From: Halobacteriales archaeon QS_8_69_26 | Lineage (GTDB): Archaea; Halobacteriota; Halobacteria; Halobacteriales; SW-7-71-33 | NCBI GenBank assembly: GCA_003023195.1 | Contig: PXRX01000008.1 | Coordinates: 186,569 to 250,568, forward strand | Length of the DNA stretch: 64,000 bases | Direction: 5' to 3' | The notes under the pieces: generated by a model | Databases searched by the model: none | Told to the model about the DNA's origin: nothing | The model's input: the letters and a program-made list of their open reading frames with translations, nothing else | Made by a program: the position numbers and the translations under genes | In this document: positions 29,148 through 37,722 of the stretch, piece after piece | Layout: the number at the start of each line of letters is the position of its first letter | How positions within the stretch are numbered: the stretch's first letter is position 1

Positions 29148-32100
29148 TCAGTCGTCGCCGTCGCTCGGTTCGGGTTGTTCGCTCTCGGTAGCGGCGTCGT
29201 CGGCGTCGTCCTCGTCCTCGCCGGGTTGCATGATGATGGTCTCGGAGGTCTCGTCGTCCTCGTCGTCGGCGTCGGGGTCCATGATCAGCGTCTCCGAGGT
29301 CTCGTCGTCCTCGTCGTCGCCGGGTTGCATGATGATGGTTTCGGAGGTCTCGTCGTCGTCGGCCGCGTCCCCCTCCTCGTCGGCGTCGCCGGCACCGGTC
29401 TCTTCGTCGGCGTCCCCGGCCTCGCTCTCGTCGTCCCCGTCGTCGCCGGGTTGCATGATGATCGTTTCGGAGGTTTCGTCGTCGCCCTCCGCGACGGCGT
29501 CTCCCTCGTCCCCGGCCTCGCTCTCGTCGTCGCCGGGTTGCATGATGATGGTCTCTGAGGTCTCGTCGTCGGCGTCGGCCTCGTCCCCTGCATCGTCGTC
29601 GCCGGGTTGCATGATGATGGTCTCGGAGGACTCGTCGTCGGCCTCGGGTTCGTCGCCCTCGTCCACTGCGTCTGCCCCCTCGTCGGCGTCGCCGTCGTCG
29701 TCGCCCGGTTCCATGATGATGGTTTCCGAGGACTCGTCGCCGTCGCCGGCGTCGGCCTCCGTCTCCGGGCTCTCGCTCCCGTCGTCCTCGTCGCCGCCGG
29801 GTTCCATGATCAGCGTCTCGGCGTCCTCGTCGTCTTCGTCCTCGGCCTCGACGCGGGTTTCCTCCTCGCCGACGGCGCCGAAGTCGAACTCGCCCTCGTC
29901 CATCTCGTCGAGATCGTCGCCGCCCTCCATCGGGTCGAACACGCGGGTGTCGCCGGAACTGCCGGCCTCGTCGGCGTCCTCGACGTTCCAGACCTGGGTC
30001 TCCTCGCCGGCGGGACCCTCGGGTTCGGTCCCACCGGTGGGGGTGCCGGTCTGGACGGCGCTGGCGGCCGACTGGAGGGTCTCGCCCTCGATGTCGACCG
30101 CGGGGTCGCGCTGGAGGCGCCGGAGGCGGTCCGAGGCCTCGGCGGCCGGGTCGACCAGGCCCGGATCACGCTCCGCGAGGGTCACGATGACCTCCGCGGC
30201 CCGCTCCCTGACGATGGAGGAGTCGTCGTCCAGGCGGCCGATCACCCGGCGGATGTCGGAGGCGATTGCGGCGGGTTCGTGGGCCGCGAGTTCGTCCAGG
30301 GCGTCCAGCGCGGTCGCCCGGGTCCGGGTGTCGCTGTCGTCGATGACGACCGCCAGGTTCTCCGCGACGGGTTCGACCGCGCTGGGGTTGTGGTCGGCGA
30401 CGTTCGCGAGCACCTCGGCGGCGTTGCGCCGCACCCGGACGCTCCCCTCCTCAAGCGCGGCCGTGACGGCCGGGATGGCCTCCCGCGAGGCCTCGGGGAA
30501 CTCCTCGGAGAGGTTCGCCAGCGACTGGAACACCGCCTCGCGGGTCGCTCCGCCGACGTTGCCGGCGATGTTGACCAGCGGTTCGATCAGGTTGTCGCCG
30601 CGGCTCACGCCGTGGTCGGTGACGTCGCCGACGAGTTCGGCGGTCACCTCGCTGACGTTCTTGCCAGCGATCATCGCGCCGGCGTACTGGCGCGAGACCG
30701 GGGTCGGGTTCCCCAGGCCGGCGGCCATCTCCGGGAGGACCTCGGTCCCGTAGCCGGGGTACTCGTCGAGGACCCGCGAGAGGCCGCTGATGGCCATCTC
30801 GCCGACCGTGCCGGAGGTTCCGAGGTTCAACACGAGTCCCTCGACGAACGGGCGGCCGTCGTCGGGCGAGGCGGCGATGACCGTCGCCGCCGCCGCGACG
30901 CAGTGCTCCCGGACCGTCTCGCTCTGGTGGGTCAGTCCCGACTCGATGGCGGTCATGACCCTGTCGTCGTGGCGCTCCTCGGGGTTGAACTGGATGAGGT
31001 CCTTCAGGACCTGCGCGGCCGGTTCGCTGACGGTCGCGTCCTCCACCGGGACGTACTCCGCGACGATGCCGGTCGCGTCGGGATACTCGGCGAGCTGGTC
31101 CGGTGGGACGAGTTCCAGCGCCCGCAGCAGTGCGGACTCGGCGGTGCCGGCGAGCGCGGAGTCCTGGTTGGAGAGGTGGGCGACGATGTCCTCGACGACG
31201 GCACCGCGGCGCTCCTCCGAGGCGGCCTCGACGAACGCGAACACCGCCTCTGCGGCCTGTCCCCGCGACTGCTCGTCGGGGTCGTCCAGCATCCCAAGCA
31301 GCCGGTTGGGGTCGATCCGGTTGGCGTGGCGTGACATCGAGGACTCCAGGACGTGGGCGGCCATGTACCGGACCAGCGGCTCGTCGCTCTCGACGCCCGA
31401 GAGTACCGTGTCCAGGCCGCTCGTCTCGACTATCGCCGTGTCGCTCGTCAGTGCGTACGCGGCCGCCGCGCGCGCTTCCCCGTCGGTGAACTCCGACCAC
31501 CTGACCAGGTCGACCAGGATCCGTTGCTCGTCCTCGCTCCCCAGGACCGTCCCCAGGTCGGCCCGGGCGTACCGGCTCTCGTCGGTGGCCCGGTGGGCGG
31601 TGTACCAGAGGCGAGCGAATGCCTTCACGACCGAACTCGTCAGGTCGATGTCGGCGGGTTCGTCGCCCAGGATCTCCTCGATCCGCTCGATGGGGAGGTC
31701 CTCGACCTCGTCCAGTGGCGGGCGCTCGACTTCCTGGCTCGTGTACCCGATCAGCAGGATCCGGGCGTATGCTTCGACGCCCAGTTCGCGGGTGGTCCGG
31801 TCCTCGCCGTCCAGGTGCTTCTGGACGGCCGCGAGGACGGCCTCGTCGGTGAGGCGGTCGACTGTCTCCAGGGCGCGCTCCCCACGCAGGAGTTCGACGA
31901 CGCCCATCAGGGCTGGCCGTGCGAACTTCTCGTCGTCGAGGTACAGCGCCCCGACGAACTCCTCCAGGGCCTCGTCCTCGCGGTACAGCGACGCCCCGGC
32001 GGCGATCGCCAGCCCCTCGAGGGCCGTCGAGCGGAGGCCGTCGTCGCGGGCGCGAACGTACGCGAGCAGGCGGTCGATCTCGCCTTCGGTGATCGAGGAC

Positions 32101-33302
32101 GGGTCCTCCTCGACGCGCTCTATCATCCCCTCTATCTCGTTCGTCTTGAGGACGCTGGAGACGCGGTTCGCGCCGTAGCCGAGCGGTAGCGCGACGACCG
32201 GCAACAGGAACGCCGCCCGGACGGTGAAGTCCTGGAGCACGCCGACGACGACGTCGAGGAGGACCAGGCCGACCATCACGTAGCCGCCACAGACGAGACC
32301 GACCAGGACGGCGTCGCCACCGATCCCGGGGATCGAACTGCCGGGGCCGCTCGCGAACCTCGTGGTCGCGCCCCGGGGGTCGACGGCGCCGGCGATGGCG
32401 ACGATAACCGAGACGAACAGCATCAGGTGGAGGACCGCGCCTTGCGTGTAGGTGATCACGAGCACCGAGTAGAGGAGGAAGACGCCGACGGGAACGACCA
32501 CGTTCCCGACGATGGAGGGGGTCCGGGTGGGCGGGTACAGCCCCCGGTAGCCGAGCACCTCCGGGATCGTATTCCCCTCGGAGTACTTCGCGTAGTGGAC
32601 GGCGAGGAACGCGCCCACGACGACCAGCGGGAGCAGGTGGCCGGCGTCGACCGTCGGGGAGTAGACGCCGGCGAGGACGGGCGTGAACCCGTCCGAGGCG
32701 TTGACGTTCACGCCGATGGCCCCCCCGAGTTGCTCGGGGACGACCTTCCAGACGCGGTAGACGGGGTTGATGGAGAACAGGGCCGCCCACAGCAGGTAGA
32801 CCGGGACCCTGGCGAGACTCTCCCAGAGGGCCGCTCGCCTCGCCGCGTCGTCGGAGTCGACCCCGATCAGGAGCCGTTCGCGGAACTGCGATCCCACGTA
32901 CGCGACCGCGAGCGCCGGCAGCGCCAGTACCGTCCCGATGACCAGAAGCGGGAGTAGCTGGTCCGTCAGCCACTCGGCGGAACTCAGGTTCAGGACGAGT
33001 TCCTCCATGAGCTTCCTCCGCCGGTTCGCCCAGTCGCCCTGGAAGACGGTCACGGCCGCCGCCCTGGTCCCGACGTACAGTCCGACGAACGCGAGCGCCG
33101 ACGCCCCGAGCCACTGACCCATCGCGAGACGTTCGCCCTCGCCCGTGTACGTGCCGATCCGGTTCCGGTGGTAGCGTAACTTGTACCCGGCGTAGACGAT
33201 GGCGAACGCCGGGAACACCAGTTCCCATGGGAAGAAGGCCAGTCCGAGCGCGATCAGGAACGCGATCAGGGCCCCCTTTACCGCTCTGACCTCAAGCACC
33301 AT
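29148..33302 (-). CDS. Large polytopic-membrane HEAT-repeat protein with acidic C-terminal SETIIMQPGDD repeats
   Basis: Hydrophobic N-terminal segments, many HEAT repeats, then eight acidic Thr-containing motifs. Confidence 0.85.
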   Translation of the reverse strand: MVLEVRAVKGALIAFLIALGLAFFPWELVFPAFAIVYAGYKLRYHRNRIGTYTGEGERLAMGQWLGASALAFVGLYVGTRAAAVTVFQGDWANRRRKLMEELVLNLSSAEWLTDQLLPLLVIGTVLALPALAVAYVGSQFRERLLIGVDSDDAARRAALWESLARVPVYLLWAALFSINPVYRVWKVVPEQLGGAIGVNVNASDGFTPVLAGVYSPTVDAGHLLPLVVVGAFLAVHYAKYSEGNTIPEVLGYRGLYPPTRTPSIVGNVVVPVGVFLLYSVLVITYTQGAVLHLMLFVSVIVAIAGAVDPRGATTRFASGPGSSIPGIGGDAVLVGLVCGGYVMVGLVLLDVVVGVLQDFTVRAAFLLPVVALPLGYGANRVSSVLKTNEIEGMIERVEEDPSSITEGEIDRLLAYVRARDDGLRSTALEGLAIAAGASLYREDEALEEFVGALYLDDEKFARPALMGVVELLRGERALETVDRLTDEAVLAAVQKHLDGEDRTTRELGVEAYARILLIGYTSQEVERPPLDEVEDLPIERIEEILGDEPADIDLTSSVVKAFARLWYTAHRATDESRYARADLGTVLGSEDEQRILVDLVRWSEFTDGEARAAAAYALTSDTAIVETSGLDTVLSGVESDEPLVRYMAAHVLESSMSRHANRIDPNRLLGMLDDPDEQSRGQAAEAVFAFVEAASEERRGAVVEDIVAHLSNQDSALAGTAESALLRALELVPPDQLAEYPDATGIVAEYVPVEDATVSEPAAQVLKDLIQFNPEERHDDRVMTAIESGLTHQSETVREHCVAAAATVIAASPDDGRPFVEGLVLNLGTSGTVGEMAISGLSRVLDEYPGYGTEVLPEMAAGLGNPTPVSRQYAGAMIAGKNVSEVTAELVGDVTDHGVSRGDNLIEPLVNIAGNVGGATREAVFQSLANLSEEFPEASREAIPAVTAALEEGSVRVRRNAAEVLANVADHNPSAVEPVAENLAVVIDDSDTRTRATALDALDELAAHEPAAIASDIRRVIGRLDDDSSIVRERAAEVIVTLAERDPGLVDPAAEASDRLRRLQRDPAVDIEGETLQSAASAVQTGTPTGGTEPEGPAGEETQVWNVEDADEAGSSGDTRVFDPMEGGDDLDEMDEGEFDFGAVGEEETRVEAEDEDDEDAETLIMEPGGDEDDGSESPETEADAGDGDESSETIIMEPGDDDGDADEGADAVDEGDEPEADDESSETIIMQPGDDDAGDEADADDETSETIIMQPGDDESEAGDEGDAVAEGDDETSETIIMQPGDDGDDESEAGDADEETGAGDADEEGDAADDDETSETIIMQPGDDEDDETSETLIMDPDADDEDDETSETIIMQPGEDEDDADDAATESEQPEPSDGDD

Positions 33303-33643
33303 GCCTCCGACACCTCTCTCTCACCTCGTCGTTCCGGCGACCCGATACTGCCCCCCAGTCGGTAGCCCGGTATCCGATACGCGTCATGGTTATATCACCT
33401 GCTGTTCGCTTAATTTATGGCATCGATAGAGAGTGCCATCAAAGTTCCCCTTCGGCGTCCCGCGGGTCTCGCCATCGCGGTCCCCCGGATCCGGATTCGT
33501 CGCGTGGCGGGGAGTGCGCCCTGGACGGCCGGGTTCGGGACCCACGCCTCGCCGACGGATGGAACTGGACGCGACCGGTTCGAACCGGACCAGGTCGGAT
33601 CCGGGTGACCCACCGGCACCCGTGGGCCGGCGTTCTCGTCGAG

Positions 33644-33663
33644 TTACAGTAAACTTACTGTAA
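33644..33663. promoter_or_regulatory. 20-bp near-palindrome TTACAGTAAACTTACTGTAA (site 1)
   Basis: Near-perfect palindrome 72 bp upstream of CDS 33735; related sites at 43562 and 63598. Confidence 0.55.
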
Positions 33664-33734
33664 TTGTGCCTCTCACCGCCTGGGTGCTCCCACGATTGTC
33701 GGGGTTTAACTGGCGCGTCGGCGTACCTCCCGAC

Positions 33735-34019
33735 ATGTCGGATCCAGGGGACGACGCCGTCCGGGTGTGGCTGGTCGAACGGACGTACTCCGACGACGAG
33801 CAGAACATCATCGTCCTCACGTACGCCACCCCGGACGGCGGGCGGTACCTCCGCCAGGAACGAGCCCTGACGAGTTTCGACGACGCGCCGGAGACGCCCG
33901 TTGCCGTCGACGCGGATCCGATCAACCTCGGGACGGTGGAGGACGCCGACCGCCGGGAGCGATACGCCGCCGAGGCCCGGCGGATGGCGGCGGCCAACGA
34001 CCCGGACGACGTGCTCTGA
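33735..34019 (+). CDS. Haloarchaeal hypothetical protein
   Basis: Acidic haloarchaeal composition, MSDPGDDAVRVWLVERTYSDDEQNIIVLTYATPDG. Confidence 0.65.
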   Translation: MSDPGDDAVRVWLVERTYSDDEQNIIVLTYATPDGGRYLRQERALTSFDDAPETPVAVDADPINLGTVEDADRRERYAAEARRMAAANDPDDVL

Positions 34020-34180
34020 GGCGGGCCGGACGGGTCGGCGACGTGGGGAACCGCCCTTCGATGGCGAGCGGATCGTCGGGTGTCTGGCCGGCCGTCGGGT
34101 GGTGGAACCCCTCGTCCGGTGATGCGACCGGTCCCCGGATGGCGATGTCTGCCCTCCGCTGACGGAACCGGTTCGGGCGG

Positions 34181-34723
34181 TCAGTCGGCGTCGTCCAGCA
34201 CTCCCGACTCGCCCAGTTCCACGAGGGCGTCGTCGAGGAGTTCGCGGACGACGAACTCCTCGTAGTGCTGGGTCTCGCAGTACTCGCAGGGCCGCATCTC
34301 CCTGGCGACGGCCTCGATGGCGTCGCCGTGGTCGTCGTACAGCGTCGCGACGAGTTCCCCGAGTTCCCCGGTCACCGTCGCCCGGGCCTCCGCGAGTCGT
34401 TCCTCGCTCCCCTCCGGGAGGTCGTACGAGAACACCCGGGTGTTCGACGCGTAGTACTTGCGGGTTCCCCCTCCGGCCTCCTCCAGGCGAGCGACCTCCA
34501 CCAGGTCCGCCTCGCGGAGGACGTTCAGGTGGTGCCGGACCGTCGTCTCGGCCCTCGGGTCGCCGCGCCGTTCCAGTTCCGCCCTGATCTCCCCGACAGT
34601 GAGTTCCTCGTCGGCGAGGGCGTCGAGTACCTTCGCCCGCAGGTCGTTCTCCAGGGCCTTCGCCGTTTCCGGGTCGGTGGTCACGACCTCGCGGATGGGG
34701 ACGTCGGAGTCGAACAGGGCCAT
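34181..34723 (-). CDS. Winged-helix (ArsR-like) transcriptional regulator with C-terminal CEYC, divergent from copper ATPase
   Basis: KALENDLRAKVLDALADEELTVGEIRAELERRGDPRAETTVRHHLNVLREADLVEV; MRPCEYCETQHYEEFV. Confidence 0.8.
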   Translation of the reverse strand: MALFDSDVPIREVVTTDPETAKALENDLRAKVLDALADEELTVGEIRAELERRGDPRAETTVRHHLNVLREADLVEVARLEEAGGGTRKYYASNTRVFSYDLPEGSEERLAEARATVTGELGELVATLYDDHGDAIEAVAREMRPCEYCETQHYEEFVVRELLDDALVELGESGVLDDAD

Positions 34724-34820
34724 CGGCCCCGGTCTACGTACACGACACCCGTAAGAGTACCGGTACAACTATAATAGTACCTGTATATCTAGAACGATAT
34801 TCGTACAGATGTAGTATCAC

Positions 34821-34836
34821 TACGACAGCTGTCGTA
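34821..34836. promoter_or_regulatory. Perfect 16-bp palindrome TACGACAGCTGTCGTA between copper ATPase and divergent regulator
   Basis: Exact self-complementarity; 34 bp upstream of ATPase ATG. Confidence 0.5.
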
Positions 34837-34870
34837 ACAGTTACGTACCTGCCGCACCGAGTCTTCCCCG

Positions 34871-37291
34871 ATGGGGACGACACAAGAACGGTTCGCCGTC
34901 GGCGGGATGGCCTGCTCGTTCTGCGCCGAGAGCATCGAGACCGCGTACGACCGGACCGAGGGGGTCGAGGCGGCCGACGTGAGTCTCGCCCACGAGGAGG
35001 TGCTCGTCCGCTACGACGACCAGCGGATCGGTGCGGTCGAGGTCAGGGACACGCTCCGGGACCTGGGGTACACGATCCGCGACCCGGACAAGGAGCGGCG
35101 GTACGAACAACAGCAGGCGGAACTCGCGGCCGCCAGGCGGACGCTCCTGTTCGCCGGCGGGGCGTCGGCCATCACGGCGGGGCTGATGCTGTGGATGGTC
35201 GTCGTCGTGGGGCGGTTCGAGTCGTCGTCGGTCGCGATGGACCTGGCCACGCTGGGGCTCGCACTCGCGACGATGTTCGGTCCCGGACGGTACATCACGG
35301 GGAAGGCCTACCAGAGCCTCCGGCGGGGGATCCTCAACCAGCACGTCCTCCTGGAGGCGGGTGCGTTCGCCGGCCTGCTGGGAGGGTGTCTGGGGTTGCT
35401 CGGCGTCCCCGGCTTCCCGACGGTCCACTTCTTCGCCGTCGCCGTGTTCGTCACGACCTACCACGTCCTCTCGGAGTACACCAGTCTGGTCGTGCGCACG
35501 CGCGCGAGCCGTGCCGTCCGGAACCTGCTCGACCTCCGCCCCGAGACGGCACGACGGGTCACCGGGGACCGCGAAGCGCGGAACGCCTCGGAACGGGCGA
35601 GCGGGCGGAGCCCGCCAGCGGAGGCCGTGGAGGAGGTGCCCGTCGACGACCTCGCGGTCGGCGACCGCGTGCGGGTCGAGCCCGGGGAGGCCGTCCCCAC
35701 CGACGGGGTGGTCGTCGACGGCGAGTCGGCAGTCGACGAATCGGCCGCCACCGGCGAACCGATCCCCGAGGAGAAAACGGAGGGGGACGAGGTGGTTGGG
35801 GGGAGCGTCAACGGGACGGGGACGCTCCTCGTCGAGGTCACGGCGACCGGCGAGGACGCGTTCCTGAACCGGGTCGCCCGGGAAATCGAGGAGGCCCGCG
35901 CGGCCAAGCCCGGGATCGTTCGCCTCGCCGACCGCGTCCTCCGGTACTTCGTCCCGGGGGTCCTCGCCGTTGCCGCGCTGTCGGTCGCGTTCTGGCTGGT
36001 CGCGCCGCTCGCCTGGGGCGGCGACCCGGACCTCCGGCGGGGCGCCTTCGCCGCGCTCGCGGTCCTGGTCCTCGGCTACCCGTGTGCCCTCGGGATGGCC
36101 ACGCCGCTCGCCCTGATCCGCGGGGGCGGTCGGGCCGCCAGCCGCGGAATCCTGCTGCGGTCGGGCGACGCATTCCAGGTCTTCCCCGACGTCGACCACG
36201 TCGTCCTGGACAAGACCGGGACGATCACCGTCGGCGACCCCGCCGTCAGCGAAGTAATACCTATTACAGATGAGGCGCCTATTCTGGATAAGGTAGATGG
36301 TGTAGACCAGGTGATCGGGACGGCCGCCAGCGCGGAGGCGTTCTCGGAACACCCGCTGGCGGACGCCGTCCTCGACGCCGCCGCAGACCGCGGCGTCGAC
36401 TACCCCGATCCCCTGGGGTTCGAGTCGGTGACCGGCAGGGGCGTCCGCGCGACGGTGGACTGGGCGGCGCTCCCCACCGCCGACGGATCGAGCGACGACG
36501 GCAGGGTGCCGGGTGACACCGTCGGGGAACCGGGGGGCACGGACGAGGTGCTTGTCGGCAAGCCAGGGTGGCTACGGAGCGAAGGGATCGACCTGACCCG
36601 TGGCCGCGACGCGATCGATCGGCTCCAGGGCCGCGGTCTGACGGTGTCGGGCGTCGCCCGCGACGGGGTCCTCGTCGGCCTGGTCGGGGTCGGCGACGAG
36701 GTCAAGGACGACGCCGCCGACACGGTCCGGCGAATGCGGGACGCCGGGGTTACGCCGGTGATGATAACCGGGGACGACGGGCGGACCGCCCGCGCCGTCG
36801 CCGACGAGGTGGGGATCGACCGGGTGCTGGCCGACGTACTCCCCGACGAGAAGCGAACCGAGGTGCGCCGCCTGCAGGATGAGGGCCACCGCGTCGCGGT
36901 GGTCGGGGACGGCATCAACGACGCGCCGGCGCTCGCGCAGGCGGACGTCGGCGTGGCCATCGGTGCCGGGACTGACGTCGCCATCGAGTCGGCCGACGTC
37001 GTGTTGCTGGGCGACCGGATCGGTGGCGTGATGGACGCCTACGGGATCGCTCGGGAGAGCTACCGCACGACGCGCCAGAACCTCGTCACCGCCTTCTCGT
37101 TCAACGGCGTCGGCGTCGCGGCGGCGACGACGGGCCTCGTCCACCCTGTCTGGGCGATGATAGCAATGGTCCTGTCGGTGACGGCGGTGCTGGCGAACAG
37201 CTTCGCCGGGGGAATTCTCTCGGGGGAGAGCGTCACTACGGGCTTCTCGGTCGACGACGAGGACCGGATCGCCGACGGAACCGCGGACTAG
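34871..37291 (+). CDS. Heavy-metal (probably copper) translocating P-type ATPase
   Basis: N-terminal HMA GMACSFC, TGEPIPEEK, GYPCALGMATP, DKTGTITVGDP, SEHPLADAV, GDGINDAPALAQADVG. Confidence 0.93.
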   Translation: MGTTQERFAVGGMACSFCAESIETAYDRTEGVEAADVSLAHEEVLVRYDDQRIGAVEVRDTLRDLGYTIRDPDKERRYEQQQAELAAARRTLLFAGGASAITAGLMLWMVVVVGRFESSSVAMDLATLGLALATMFGPGRYITGKAYQSLRRGILNQHVLLEAGAFAGLLGGCLGLLGVPGFPTVHFFAVAVFVTTYHVLSEYTSLVVRTRASRAVRNLLDLRPETARRVTGDREARNASERASGRSPPAEAVEEVPVDDLAVGDRVRVEPGEAVPTDGVVVDGESAVDESAATGEPIPEEKTEGDEVVGGSVNGTGTLLVEVTATGEDAFLNRVAREIEEARAAKPGIVRLADRVLRYFVPGVLAVAALSVAFWLVAPLAWGGDPDLRRGAFAALAVLVLGYPCALGMATPLALIRGGGRAASRGILLRSGDAFQVFPDVDHVVLDKTGTITVGDPAVSEVIPITDEAPILDKVDGVDQVIGTAASAEAFSEHPLADAVLDAAADRGVDYPDPLGFESVTGRGVRATVDWAALPTADGSSDDGRVPGDTVGEPGGTDEVLVGKPGWLRSEGIDLTRGRDAIDRLQGRGLTVSGVARDGVLVGLVGVGDEVKDDAADTVRRMRDAGVTPVMITGDDGRTARAVADEVGIDRVLADVLPDEKRTEVRRLQDEGHRVAVVGDGINDAPALAQADVGVAIGAGTDVAIESADVVLLGDRIGGVMDAYGIARESYRTTRQNLVTAFSFNGVGVAAATTGLVHPVWAMIAMVLSVTAVLANSFAGGILSGESVTTGFSVDDEDRIADGTAD

Positions 37292-37494
37292 GCCGCCACG
37301 TCGTAGCCCGCGTCCTCGATGGTCGCTTCGACGTCCTCGTCCGTGACGTCGTCATCGGCGACGACCTCGACGGCTCCTTCCTCGTGGTCGGCGTCGACCC
37401 TGGTGACCCCCTCGACCTTCCCCAGGGCGCTCTCGACGTTCTGTTCACAGCCGCCACACGCCATGCCGGTCACCCGGATGGTCCGTCGGTTCAT
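37288..37494 (-). CDS. Heavy-metal-associated (HMA) copper chaperone
   Basis: RTIRVTGMACGGCEQNVESALGKVEGV. Confidence 0.93.
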   Translation of the reverse strand: MNRRTIRVTGMACGGCEQNVESALGKVEGVTRVDADHEEGAVEVVADDDVTDEDVEATIEDAGYDVAA

Positions 37495-37722
37495 GTGTCT
37501 CCCTCCGGCCTCGACGGCGAAGTCCGTTTCGGCTTCCGGGTCACGGGAGCGGATCCGCCGATCGGAGGCACCGATGACCCGTCCCCAGAACGGGGGAAGC
37601 GATCCCGGAGATTCGATATAGCGATATTTGGTTTATGGGGGTCGCCGATCCGGACGGCCGATTCCACGGAAACCGGTGCTCAGAGACGATATAACCGGTG
37701 AATTTCGAGAAGAAGGGGGGTG

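Noticed and set aside
26459-33228. Large opposite- or alternate-frame ORFs over HEAT/peptidase genes (26459..27478 +, 27363..29012 +, 28297..30753 +, 29607..31334 +, 30451..33228 -)
   Set aside because: Ser/Arg/Pro-rich or Val/Leu/Gly-rich shadow translations; the HEAT and peptidase frames have recognisable motifs.
34841-36352. 503-aa antisense ORF over the copper ATPase
   Set aside because: Shadow ORF; the plus strand has all P-type ATPase motifs.
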